This document shows positions 52,561 to 61,065 of a DNA stretch of 64,000 bases, in pieces. The stretch covers positions 17,333 to 81,332 of the forward strand of contig DATGMD010000058.1 in assembly GCA_035293805.1 (NCBI GenBank), in the 5' to 3' direction. The notes beneath the pieces were generated by a model. The model was not told where the DNA came from. It made no database searches and worked only from the letters and a program-made list of their open reading frames with translations. Position 1 is the stretch's first letter; every line of letters begins with the position of its first letter. Made by a program: the position numbers and the translations under genes. The DNA is from JAJPHF01 sp035293805. GTDB taxonomy: Bacteria; Chloroflexota; UBA6077; JAJPHF01.

Positions 52561-53781
52561 TCAGGGGGCGCGGAGCAGCGTCCGGTCGGGCGCGGGGCCG
52601 ACGCGGCCGAGGCGCTGGTGCGCGTAGTCGAGATACTGGTAGTCGACGAAGTCGGCCAACGGCTGGCGCTCGGCCACAAGCCCGTGGCGCTCGTACCAAT
52701 CCTGGTCGGCGGCGATGGAGGCGAGGTTCAGGTAGCCGTCGGGATCCAGGCCCGGCGGCACCATGCGGTCGTAGAGCGCAGGGTCCTTCACGGTAGTGCG
52801 CTCGCTCAGAATCTGGACGATGGCGGCCTTGTCGCGCCCGTGATCGAAGGCGGCGACGACGTCGCGGACGCCGCGCAGGTAGGCGACCATCCAGCGCCGC
52901 GCCGCCTCGGGCTGGTGCTGATAGAAGCTCGGCGCGTACAGGATGCCGGCGATCTGCTGATCGGGGTATAGCTCGTCGGCGCCCTTGAAGCGCACGCCGA
53001 CGCTGCGGCTCACGGCCGTCGTGACGAACGGCTCGATCAGCGCCGCCGCGTCGACGGAGCCGTTGGCCAGCGCCGTAATCATATCGGGAAAAGGCATATT
53101 CACCACGTCGAGCGCGCTGAGGTCGAGGCCGAAGGCGCGGAGGCCGCTCTCGATCTGCAGCTCCATCGGGGAGTTGGCGGAGGGCGACGCGACCTTCAGG
53201 CCCCGCAGGTCGGCGAGCGTCTGCACGCGGCCGCTGTCTATCAGGTCCTTGCGCACCACCAGTGCGTTGAACCCATGGCCGCGCGAGTTGAGCCCCTTGT
53301 CGGCCACCAGCTTGACGGGAATGTCGCGCGAGATCGCGTTGAACAGGCTGGGCGTGGGGGCACCCGCGCCCACGTCGAGCTGGCCCGCGGCGAGCGGGGC
53401 CGTCATCTCGGGGGTGGCGCCGAACGGCTCGAGGCTCGCGTCGAGGCCCTCGTCCCGGAAATAGCCACGCGCGGCGGCGACGTAGATGCCCGCGTCGGAG
53501 AGCGAGCTGAGCACTCCGATCCGGACGGCGACGGGGGGCGCGAGCGGCGCCGCGGCGTCGGCCGGGGCGGGCACATCGGCGGGCGGGGCAGGGCCGCGCG
53601 CGACGACCGGGGCCGCCGGGCCGTGGGCGGCGGACGCGGAGGGCGGCGGGGTAGCCGAGGCGGGCGCCGGCGAGGGGGCGGCAGGCGACGGGGCGCTGGC
53701 GCCGCAGGCGACGAGCAGGGTCAGGGTCAGCAGGGCCAGGGCAGGGCGAACGGCGATGATCGCCTTCCTCGATCGCGTCAT
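52561..53781 (-). CDS. NMT1/THI5-like substrate-binding lipoprotein
   Basis: 406 residues from ATG 53781 (AAGGAG nine bases upstream). RPALALLTLTLLVACGASAP gives lipobox LVAC; a ~75-residue Ala/Pro tether follows; then RIGVLSSLSDAGIYVAAARG, YFRDEGLDASLEPFGATPEM, VGAGAPTPSLFNAISRDIPV and DMITALANGSVDAAALIEPF. It is close to the binding protein at 31714-32865 in the LSDAGIYV and FPDMI positions, so the two are paralogues. No transporter genes adjacent. Confidence 0.88.
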   Translation of the reverse strand: MTRSRKAIIAVRPALALLTLTLLVACGASAPSPAAPSPAPASATPPPSASAAHGPAAPVVARGPAPPADVPAPADAAAPLAPPVAVRIGVLSSLSDAGIYVAAARGYFRDEGLDASLEPFGATPEMTAPLAAGQLDVGAGAPTPSLFNAISRDIPVKLVADKGLNSRGHGFNALVVRKDLIDSGRVQTLADLRGLKVASPSANSPMELQIESGLRAFGLDLSALDVVNMPFPDMITALANGSVDAAALIEPFVTTAVSRSVGVRFKGADELYPDQQIAGILYAPSFYQHQPEAARRWMVAYLRGVRDVVAAFDHGRDKAAIVQILSERTTVKDPALYDRMVPPGLDPDGYLNLASIAADQDWYERHGLVAERQPLADFVDYQYLDYAHQRLGRVGPAPDRTLLRAP

Positions 53782-54259
53782 CGAGCACGTCTCCTTCACG
53801 GCGTGGGTTTGTCGCGCCGTGGGGCCAGGCCGCCGAGTCCACGGGCGACGACTGGCCCTCTCTGGCACGGTAGCGGAAGCGGCCCCATCGCCGCCAGGCG
53901 CGGGTTGCGCTAGTCCCGGCCGAGCAGCGGCCTCTCGCCACCGGCACGGTTCTAGAGCCGCGTGCGGGGCGCGGCGCGGCGATGCTCTCGGCCAGGTAGC
54001 CAGCGGCTCGCTATACTGGGACGAACCGAGGTGCCCCTCCGCGGGGCGACCACCCCCGGCCGACTTCCCCGCGAGGAAGGGGAAAGACGCGGCGTGGGGG
54101 GAGCCGGGCGTCCCCGGCCGCGGCGTGGGGACGGACGCCGGCGGCAGCGCCGCTGGATGCCCCTGCCGTGGTCGGGTGGGGCGCCGGGCGTTGCGCATGT
54201 CGGCGGGCTTGCGGGGCGGGGGCTCGCCCCGGCGCAGGAGAGGAGTGGGAGAGGACAGG
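53782..54259. other. 478-base spacer with possible structured leader
   Basis: A TATACT at 54012-54017 may start transcription of the small secreted protein gene, leaving a ~235-base leader with GC hairpins (gcccctccgcggggc near 54030; ttccccgcgaggaaggggaa near 54063). I match no known riboswitch. The left part, before the binding-protein gene, shows nothing. Confidence 0.35.
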
Positions 54260-54646
54260 ATGCGCGCGCTGTTGCTGGCGGTGATGTTGGTACTGGCGCA
54301 ACCGGGGACGCAGGCGCCCGGCGTGGTGGCCGAGAGCCAGGCGCAGGGCGAGTGGGGCGTGGCGGCGATCGACACGCGGCTCAATCCGCAGCACCGATAT
54401 ACGCTGCAAGTGGACGGCCCCGACGGCAGCTCGTTCACGCTGCGCTACCTCCAGGTGTACGTCAGCCACCAGCCGACGAACGGCGGCTCGGGCAACGACG
54501 ACGGCAGCTTCCAGGGCACAGCGCCCTACGAGGCCGATCTGGTCCCTCCCGCGCCACAACTGCTCTTCTGGCGCTATTCGGCGGTACTCAGCCCCGACCA
54601 GCCCGCCGAGATGACGATCCGCCTGCTGGACCGCGGCCCCGGTTGA
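54260..54646 (+). CDS. small secreted protein, 128 aa
   Basis: ATG 54260 after GGGAGAGGACAGG. MRALLLAVMLVLAQPGTQAP is the signal. The mature chain is all-beta: RYTLQVDGPDGSSFTLRYLQ, FTLRYLQVYVSHQPTNG, QLLFWRYSAVLSPDQPAEMT. No Cys. Unknown domain; 97 bases before a binding-protein gene. Confidence 0.6.
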   Translation: MRALLLAVMLVLAQPGTQAPGVVAESQAQGEWGVAAIDTRLNPQHRYTLQVDGPDGSSFTLRYLQVYVSHQPTNGGSGNDDGSFQGTAPYEADLVPPAPQLLFWRYSAVLSPDQPAEMTIRLLDRGPG

Positions 54647-54711
54647 TCTGGCGGCGCCCCGGCCGCCATGCGTCGAGCACCCCAGGGTGGGAGCCTGGCC
54701 CCAGGGTTCGA

Positions 54712-54717
54712 TATACT
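54712..54717 (+). promoter_or_regulatory. -10 box upstream of the Tat-type binding protein gene
   Basis: TATACT, 27 bases before the gene start and 18 bases before GGAGG; no clear -35 hexamer. Confidence 0.35.
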
Positions 54718-54743
54718 GTCAAGTAACTCCCTGGAGGTGCTCG

Positions 54744-55829
54744 ATGGCGCTGCCCCGTGTCTCGCGTCGTACGTTGCTTCGTCATTCCGGCTGGGCCGTC
54801 CTCGGCGGCCTGGCGCTCCCTGCCGTGCTGGCCGCCTGCGGTCAGCAAGCGAACGGCTCGGCCGCGCGGCCGTCGCCCGACGCGCCGGCCGCGCCCGCGT
54901 CGTCCACGCGCCTCCGCAAGCTGACCAGCAACTGGACGGCGGTAAGCGGCGGCATGAGCGGCATCTGGTCCGCGCAGGAGGCGGGCCTGTTCCGCGAGGA
55001 GGGGCTCGACCTCGAGCTGGTACACATCGCCAGCACGTCGCGGGCGATCCAGAGCATGCTGGCCGGCGAGCTGGCCTTCAGCCCGCTCGATCCCGCGGCG
55101 GTCGTTCAGGCCAACCTGAACGGAGCGGATCTCGCGCTGGTCGGCGCAGTGACCAACCGGCTGGTGTTCTCCGTGCTCACGCGGCCAGAGGTCCAGAGCG
55201 CGGAGCAGCTGCGCGGCAAGACGATCGGCATCACGCGGATCGGCTCGTCCACGCACACCGCGGCGCTGGTGGCACTCGACCTGTGGGGACTCAAGCCCGA
55301 CCAGGACGTGTCGCTGCGGCAGCTGCAAGAGGTGCCGGCCATCCTCAGCGGCTTGCAGGCTGGGCAGATCGACGCCGGGGTGGTGTCGCCCCCGACGAAC
55401 ACGCGCGCGCGGCAGGCAGGCTTTCTGGAGCTGCTGAATCTCGCGGAGGAGGGACCGCAGTACCCCTCGATCTGCCTCGGCGGCACCCGGTCCTGGCTGA
55501 GCGCGAACCCTGACGCCGCGCGCGCGTACCTGCGCGCCTACGTCCGTGGCGTGCAGCGATTCAAGTCGGACCGCGACTTTGCGCTCGGCGTGCTGCGCAA
55601 GTACCTGGAGGTCGACGACGCGGCGATTCTAGAAGACACCCACGCCCAATTCTCGCGCTACATCGAGAACGTGCCGTACGTCAGCGCGGAGGGCATGGCC
55701 CGCCTGATCGCCGACCTGGCCGCCGACGAGCCGCGGCTGGTCGGCCACACGCCCGACCAGTACGTGGACGACGGGCTGGTACACGACCTGGAGGCGAGCG
55801 GGTTCCTGAAGGAGGTCTGGGGCGCGTAG
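54744..55829 (+). CDS. NMT1-family substrate-binding protein with Tat-like lipoprotein signal
   Basis: 361 residues from ATG 54744 (GGAGG upstream). The N-terminus VSRRTLLRHSGWAVLGG has a twin-Arg SRRxLL motif and LPAVLAACGQ a lipobox, indicating Tat export with lipidation. The fold: KLTSNWTAVSGGMSGIWSAQ, AGLFREEGLDLELVHIASTS, LAFSPLDPAAVVQANLNGAD, GITRIGSSTHTAALVALDLW. Tat export would mean folding or cofactor acquisition inside the cell before export. Stand-alone with its own promoter; no transporter genes adjacent. Confidence 0.88.
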   Translation: MALPRVSRRTLLRHSGWAVLGGLALPAVLAACGQQANGSAARPSPDAPAAPASSTRLRKLTSNWTAVSGGMSGIWSAQEAGLFREEGLDLELVHIASTSRAIQSMLAGELAFSPLDPAAVVQANLNGADLALVGAVTNRLVFSVLTRPEVQSAEQLRGKTIGITRIGSSTHTAALVALDLWGLKPDQDVSLRQLQEVPAILSGLQAGQIDAGVVSPPTNTRARQAGFLELLNLAEEGPQYPSICLGGTRSWLSANPDAARAYLRAYVRGVQRFKSDRDFALGVLRKYLEVDDAAILEDTHAQFSRYIENVPYVSAEGMARLIADLAADEPRLVGHTPDQYVDDGLVHDLEASGFLKEVWGA

Positions 55830-56009
55830 GCGGGACCGGCGGGCGGCGAGGCGGACGGCCGTCCGCCTCGCCGGCCGACAGGCCGACGCGAATCCGGGAA
55901 TTTCCCCGCGCAATTCGTTTCACTCGCCATAACACTACAATTTGTGGCACAGTCTATAGCCACCTACTACATGTTGTGTGGTCGGGTCGTTGTGGGCTGC
56001 TCGCTATCC

Positions 56010-56038
56010 TTGACACTGGCTGGCTCGGGTGCAATAAC
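56010..56038 (+). promoter_or_regulatory. promoter of the FN3 protein gene
   Basis: TTGACA (perfect, 56010-56015), 17-base spacer, AATAAC (56033-56038). The leader to GTG 56152 is about 107 bases and can fold (gccgcc/ggcggc near 56050-56075). A second -10-like TACAAT lies at about 55935; the 55830-56151 gap holds no gene. Confidence 0.5.
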
Positions 56039-56151
56039 AAGCCTACGCGCCGCCGCGGCCGGACGGTCGGCGGCGTGCCGGTCGGCGCCGGGCGGCAGCT
56101 GTCGCCCGGCCGAGCCCGACCGGGGGACCTTGTCCGGAAAGGAGCTCCCGA

Positions 56152-58377
56152 GTGCGCCGATTGTCACGCCTGACGTCGCTAACGGGTGTTGCCGCCGCGT
56201 CCCTCGTCCTCGCACAGCTCGCAACCTGGCAAGCCTCACGCGCTCAGACCTGCAACGTGCGCGTTGAGATCGAAACGCCGGCCGACAACGCCACCGTGCA
56301 GTCGCGACAGGCCATTACGGGCTGGGCCGCCGACCTGGGCGCCAGCAGCGGGACGGGGGTGGACGCCGTCGTCGCGTCGCTGGACGGGGCGCTCGACTCG
56401 CCCGACAACCGCCTGGTGGGCGTCGCCGAGTACGGCGCGGCCCGCCCCGACATCGCGCAGACGCTGGGCGACGACCGCTTTACGAACTCGGGCTATACGT
56501 TCACCTGGGACACTTCGACCGCGCCAAGCGGGACCCACCCCCTGTTCTTGCAAGCGCACAGCGCCTGCGGCTGGCACACAACGAGCCATACGGTGACGAT
56601 TCCCGGCGGGGTGTCCGCCGCCGCGCCCGCGCCGGCGGCCGCGCCCTCGCCCACTGTGGGCAACAGCATCACCGTGGTGGGCGGCACCGCCACGGTTGGC
56701 GTGGTGGCCACGCCGACCCGACCGGCCGTGAACACGGCACCCGCCACGGCGGCCGCCAGCGGCGGCGCCGGTGGGCTCGTGCTCACGCCGGGGGCGTTCG
56801 CGCCGCCGCCCACCACGACCGCGCTCCAGCCGCCCAGCAATCTCCGCCTGGCCGGCGCGACGAGCACGGGAGTGACGCTGAGCTGGGACCCGCCGCCGGG
56901 CGCGCCGCCCAACTCGTATCTGATCTACGAGAGCACCGTTACGGCAACCGGCGGCAACGCGACGCCGGTCGTCGTCGCGCGGGTGCCGGGCACCAGCACG
57001 TCCGTGACGCTCAGCGGCCTGCAAGACCCGACCCGCTACACGTACTACTTCACGGTGGCGACGGGGGCCGCCGACGGCACCGCGAGCCCGTACCTGCTAA
57101 CGACGGTGAGCACGACGCCGGCCAACACGCGCGTGCCGGTGCCGCCCACGCCGCCCGGCGGCTTGCCCACGGCGACCGTTGCGACCGTGCCCGGCGCGAA
57201 TCTGACGCCCAACGTCACGCCGGCCGCGGGCGCCGCGGCGCCGGCCAGCGGCGGCGCGAGCGGCAGCTTCGCGGCGTCGGTCAGCGCCGCGGGCAGCAAC
57301 GGCGCCACGGTGACCTGGACCGCGCAACCAGGCGCCACGGCGTACAACGTGTACGGCGCGGCCATGCTGGCCGCGCCAGCCGGCCAGACGCCGCTCGCGG
57401 GCGCGCCGCCGAACCCGCTGGCCTCGGCTCAGCCGGGGACGTGGGTCGCGGTGGCGAGCAACGTGTCCGGCACCAGCACTTCGGTAACCGGGCTCGCGCC
57501 GGGCGGGATGTACGAGTTCCTGGTGCGTGCGGTGAACGCGTCGGGCGGGGAGTTCGCCCAGACGACACCGCAGCAGCTCGCGGTGGCGGCTTCGGCCGCC
57601 GCGCCGGCCGCCAGCGCGCCGCCGGCCGGCAGCGTGCCGGCGGCACCCGGCACGCCGACTGCGGCCAACCCGGCCGCCCAGACCCCGGCGACCAGCCCGG
57701 CAAACTTCCTGCTGACCGTCTCGCCGACCACGAATACGAGCCTGACGCTGTCGTGGGTGCCGTACGCGGGCGCCACGACCTACGGGGTGCTCGTATCGCG
57801 GCCGCCGGGCGGCCAGTTCGTCGCGGACTCGTCGCGGGCGGCGCTGACGACCACCGGCACGGTGATCGACGGCCTAACGCCCGGCAGCCAGTTCACGTTC
57901 GTCATCGCCGCGAAGGACGCGAACGGGCACGAGCTGGCACGCACGAACCAGGTGCAGGCGACGGTGGGCCAGCCGGCCGCGCCGGGCCCACTGGGGATGG
58001 GGCCGTTCCCCCAGGCGACCACGGTCGCCACGCCGATCCTGGTGCCTACCGCGAGCCTGCCGGGCGCCGCGCCCGCCGTCTCGCCTGTCGGGGTCGGCGC
58101 GCCCGGCACGGCGTCCTTGCAGCTCATCTCGAACCCCAGCGATCCGGGCACCGCCAACCTGCAGTGGAACCCCGTCCCGGGCGCGGCCTCCTACTCGGTG
58201 TGGGCGATGAGCCCCGGCGGCCAGATGCAAGTCGTCGTGCCCTCGACGCAGAACGCGGCCGCCTATATCCCGAACCTGCCGGCGGGCCAGATGACCTTCC
58301 AGGTGCGCGCCCGCGACGCCAACGGCACGGACATGGCGCAATCCAATCCGGTCACGGCGACGATCGCGCCCCATTAG
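56152..58377 (+). CDS. secreted multi-FN3-domain protein, 741 aa
   Basis: GTG 56152 has AAAGGAG seven bases upstream. A signal peptide (TGVAAASLVLAQLATWQASR) precedes an N-terminal Big-like domain (33-130: IETPADNATVQSRQAITGWA), a Thr/Ala/Pro linker, and four fibronectin-III-like domains at about 226-315 (LRLAGATSTGVTLSWDPPPG), 371-480, 516-605 (VSPTTNTSLTLSWVPYAGAT) and 653-740 (GTANLQWNPVPGAASYSVWA). No catalytic domain or membrane anchor follows. Likely a surface or matrix protein that binds carbohydrate or other surface proteins. Confidence 0.85.
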   Translation: MRRLSRLTSLTGVAAASLVLAQLATWQASRAQTCNVRVEIETPADNATVQSRQAITGWAADLGASSGTGVDAVVASLDGALDSPDNRLVGVAEYGAARPDIAQTLGDDRFTNSGYTFTWDTSTAPSGTHPLFLQAHSACGWHTTSHTVTIPGGVSAAAPAPAAAPSPTVGNSITVVGGTATVGVVATPTRPAVNTAPATAAASGGAGGLVLTPGAFAPPPTTTALQPPSNLRLAGATSTGVTLSWDPPPGAPPNSYLIYESTVTATGGNATPVVVARVPGTSTSVTLSGLQDPTRYTYYFTVATGAADGTASPYLLTTVSTTPANTRVPVPPTPPGGLPTATVATVPGANLTPNVTPAAGAAAPASGGASGSFAASVSAAGSNGATVTWTAQPGATAYNVYGAAMLAAPAGQTPLAGAPPNPLASAQPGTWVAVASNVSGTSTSVTGLAPGGMYEFLVRAVNASGGEFAQTTPQQLAVAASAAAPAASAPPAGSVPAAPGTPTAANPAAQTPATSPANFLLTVSPTTNTSLTLSWVPYAGATTYGVLVSRPPGGQFVADSSRAALTTTGTVIDGLTPGSQFTFVIAAKDANGHELARTNQVQATVGQPAAPGPLGMGPFPQATTVATPILVPTASLPGAAPAVSPVGVGAPGTASLQLISNPSDPGTANLQWNPVPGAASYSVWAMSPGGQMQVVVPSTQNAAAYIPNLPAGQMTFQVRARDANGTDMAQSNPVTATIAPH

Positions 58378-58559
58378 CCCTCACGACGCGCGCTTTCCCG
58401 CCGGCCACCGGAGCCGCCGCCATCCTCGGGTGGCGGCGGCTCCCGCGCGATCCCGCCCGACGCTTTCAGCCGCCGGTGGCGCGCGCCGGGTAGAATGGAG
58501 TAGGCGGCCCGGCACGCATCAGGGCCGCTCGGTCCATCAGCGAGCGCGGGAGGCAGCGC

Positions 58560-59012
58560 GTGGGGGAGCCAAGCGTCGCCCGAGTCCGGCGCGTCTGCAG
58601 CGGCTGCGGCAAGCGTAGCTGGGGCGAGAGCGCCAGCGGCACGTGCGCCATTTGTGGCGGGACGCTGCGGCCGATGACGCGCTTCGAGAGCTTCATGGAC
58701 CGCTGGTTCGGCCCTTCCGAAGCCTTCGAGTCGGAGTTCTACCATCGGCACCGCCAGCTCATGGAGCTGCTGTGGGCGTCGGACGGCCGAGGCCAGGAGT
58801 ACTACAACATCCTGCAGCCCGGCGTGCCGTATTCTCGCTTCATCAAACGGGTCACTGAGATCGTCTGTCAGGGCATCCAGGAGGGCTGGGTGGAGGTCCG
58901 CCTGCCGCCGGTGCCGACCACCGACGATGCTGCCTATGGCGTCGAGTTCAAGGACCCCGACCGCTTTGCCGCGGCCGTCACCGACGCCTTTCCCCCGAGG
59001 AAGCCGACCTGA
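58560..59012 (+). CDS. hypothetical protein with N-terminal zinc ribbon, 150 aa
   Basis: GTG 58560 is preceded by GGGAGG. CSGCGKRSWGESASGTCAIC (two CxxC pairs) forms a zinc ribbon. The body (MTRFESFMDRWFGPSEAFES, HRQLMELLWASDGRGQEYYN) is helical; no membrane segment. I know no named family. A TAGAAT (58493) may be its -10. Nearby genes give no functional clue. Confidence 0.62.
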   Translation: MGEPSVARVRRVCSGCGKRSWGESASGTCAICGGTLRPMTRFESFMDRWFGPSEAFESEFYHRHRQLMELLWASDGRGQEYYNILQPGVPYSRFIKRVTEIVCQGIQEGWVEVRLPPVPTTDDAAYGVEFKDPDRFAAAVTDAFPPRKPT

Positions 59013-59184
59013 CCGGCGGCCGCTATGCTAAGATGATGTCCAACGTGCGCCCAGGCCGAGCGCGGGACGCCACCTCTCGGCACGCCGAGCCCGCGCCGTG
59101 AAACGGCCGCGCGCCAAGGGCAAGAGGTGCGCCGCGCGGCGGCGCCCGCTCGACCCCGGCCGCACGTCGGAGACCGCGAGCTAG

Positions 59185-59580
59185 ATGGTGAGTGAAGCTC
59201 CGGGGCCGCGTCCCGAGCCCCTCAGCGAGGAGGACCTGGCCGCGATCGAGGCGCGTAGCGCCGCGGTCGTGGCGCTCAGCGTGCGGCTGCGACGGGCCGG
59301 GCCGGCCGGCTCGCCGCACGTGGGCTCGGCAGCCATCGGCGGGTGGCTCGACGACGTGTGCGGCAACGACGTGCCGCGCCTCGCGGCGGAGGTCCGGCGG
59401 CTGCGCGCGGAGATCGCGTACCTGCGCACGCTGCAGGACGACGGCGGCACCAGCGAGGCCGAGCGCCTGCGGGCCGCGCTGCGCGGCATCGCCTCGGCGA
59501 CCTGGAAAGTCTGGTTTGCCGACGCCGCGGCCCAGTCGATGGTGCAGCAGGCGCGCTGGGCGCTCGGCGAGGGCGACTAG
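59185..59580 (+). CDS. hypothetical protein, 131 aa
   Basis: ATG 59185, without a strong ribosome binding site. Helical and charged, with a probable short coiled coil in LAAEVRRLRAEIAYLRTLQD. The C-terminus ends in FADAAAQSMVQQARWALGEG. Resembles small proteins of unknown role seen near phage or regulatory genes; unassigned. Confidence 0.55.
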   Translation: MVSEAPGPRPEPLSEEDLAAIEARSAAVVALSVRLRRAGPAGSPHVGSAAIGGWLDDVCGNDVPRLAAEVRRLRAEIAYLRTLQDDGGTSEAERLRAALRGIASATWKVWFADAAAQSMVQQARWALGEGD

Positions 59581-59635
59581 CGGGGCGCGGGCGCCCGCGG
59601 CAACCGACCTGTCAGCGCGCGGCGCGGCAGCTCCA

Positions 59636-59827
59636 TCACGGCTCGTCGCCGTCGCTTGGCAGGTGAGGATAGGCCCGCTGCTTGCGCGTCGGATCGGTCT
59701 CCCCGCCCGGGTCGGCGGCGCTGGGCGACGCTTTGCCCTTCATGGTCGGGTCGGGCGAGGGTGGCGGACTACCTCGCTCCTGCGCCAACTCCTCCTGCAT
59801 CTCCTTGTAGGCGATCTCTTCCCGCAT
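59636..59827 (-). CDS. hypothetical protein, 63 aa
   Basis: ATG 59827 with AGGAG at seven bases. A short amphipathic N-terminal helix (MREEIAYKEMQEELAQERGS) then a hydrophilic Pro/Asp/Lys tail. Probably disordered; no recognised family. Confidence 0.5.
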   Translation of the reverse strand: MREEIAYKEMQEELAQERGSPPPSPDPTMKGKASPSAADPGGETDPTRKQRAYPHLPSDGDEP

Positions 59828-60008
59828 TGTGCTGCTCCTCGGCCGTCACGTCATTCGGCGTAACGGCAACGATTCACTCGCCGGCGACGAGGCAGTAGGT
59901 GCAGGCGACGTGCCAGTCCTGGCAGAGTGGCAACCTGGCCCGGAACTTGTAGTACTACGTCGTCGCGAGTGATATCCGATCCGGCCCTGGGGTTCGCCGA
60001 CGGAGGCG

Positions 60009-60042
60009 GGCCCTCACCCCGACCCTCTCCCAGGGGGAGAGG
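60009..60042. repeat. family B repeat
   Basis: ccctcaccccgaccctctcc then cagggggagaggg; the same unit occurs three times at the right end and, modified, inside smc. Confidence 0.75.
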
Positions 60043-60083
60043 GAGTAAGGGAACGCCGCCCCCGGCTTCGGTATGAGTTGCCA

Positions 60084-60105
60084 GGTGTTGGCAACTGCCA
60101 ACACC
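60084..60105. promoter_or_regulatory. perfect inverted repeat, operator candidate
   Basis: GGTGTTGGCA-AC-TGCCAACACC: ten-base arms with two-base centre, about 80 bases before the DUF1206 gene and just upstream of TTGACC (60112) and TTGACA (60119). Confidence 0.55.
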
Positions 60106-60183
60106 GAGCACTTGACCGTTGACAGAGCACGACGGTAGCCCGGAACAGGAAGGGGCGGAGCGCGCGAGCGGGGAGCGAGATCG

Positions 60184-61065
60184 ATGCTGGGACACCGTAC
60201 TGCGGTCGATCAAGCGCGGGAGCGGGTGGGCGTCGCGCAGGCGCAAGCGCACGACGCCGCGCGGGAGGCGAGCCCGTGGATCGAGCGGCTGAGCCGGCTC
60301 GGCTACGCCGCGAAGGGCACCGTCTACGTCCTGGTCGGCGTGCTGGCAGCGCAGGCGGCGGCGGGCGTGGGCGGTGACACCACTGACACGCGCGGCGCGC
60401 TGGCGCACGTGCTGGCGGCGCCGTTCGGGCAGCTCCTCCTCGCCGTCATCGCGCTTGGGCTGGCCGGCTACGCGCTGTGGTGCTTCGTGCAGGCGGCGCT
60501 CGACTGCGACGACGAGGGCAGCGACCTGCACGGCCTGGCCGCGCGCGTGGGCCACGCGGGCACCGGCGTCGTCTACGTCGGCCTCGTCGTCTGGGCGGTT
60601 GGGCTGCTGGTCGGCGCGAACGACGGCAGCGCCGCGGCCAGCGACCCGACCCGCGACCGTACCGCCTGGCTGATGGCGCAGCCGTTCGGCGCCTGGCTGG
60701 TCGGCCTCGCGGGCGCCATCATCCTCGGCGTGGGCCTGCACGCGCTGTGGCAAGCCTGGCGCAGCGACCTGAGCAAGCGCCTGCACCTCCAAGAGCTGAG
60801 CGCGACCCAGCGGCTGTGGGTCACGCGGATCGGCCGGGCCGGTTACGCGGCGCACGGCGTTACGCTTGGCCTGATCGGCGGGTTCGTGGTGGTCGCCGCC
60901 GTCCAGGCGCAGCCGGACGAGGCACGCGGGCTGGGCGGCGCCCTGGCGGCGCTGGCCGCGCGACCCGAGGGCCCGGGGCTGCTCGGCCTGGTCGCCGCGG
61001 GACTCGTGGCCTACGGGCTGTTCATGTTCGTGCAGGCGCGCTACCGCGACGTGACCGTCAGCTAG
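60184..61065 (+). CDS. DUF1206 integral membrane protein
   Basis: 293 residues with six hydrophobic helices arranged as three repeats of two. Each repeat starts with an RxGYAAKG-like segment (SRLGYAAKGTVYVLVGVLAA; ARVGHAGTGVVYVGLVVWAV; GRAGYAAHGVTLGLIGGFVV). This is the DUF1206 family, whose function is unknown. The 30-residue N-terminus is hydrophilic and cytoplasmic. It overlaps the convergent molybdopterin-subunit gene by eight bases. A palindromic operator and promoter lie upstream. Confidence 0.85.
   Translation: MLGHRTAVDQARERVGVAQAQAHDAAREASPWIERLSRLGYAAKGTVYVLVGVLAAQAAAGVGGDTTDTRGALAHVLAAPFGQLLLAVIALGLAGYALWCFVQAALDCDDEGSDLHGLAARVGHAGTGVVYVGLVVWAVGLLVGANDGSAAASDPTRDRTAWLMAQPFGAWLVGLAGAIILGVGLHALWQAWRSDLSKRLHLQELSATQRLWVTRIGRAGYAAHGVTLGLIGGFVVVAAVQAQPDEARGLGGALAALAARPEGPGLLGLVAAGLVAYGLFMFVQARYRDVTVS

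Noticed and set aside
56033..56150. FN3-gene leader considered as cyclic-di-GMP riboswitch because of gcaataacaagcc
   Set aside because: The conserved GEMM tetraloop and receptor elements are not in place.
59884..59967. Minus-strand frame with Cys residues (LPLCQDWHVACTYCLVAGE) near the right of the 63-aa gene
   Set aside because: Only 26 codons after an in-frame stop and no start codon with ribosome binding site; perhaps a gene end left after rearrangement.
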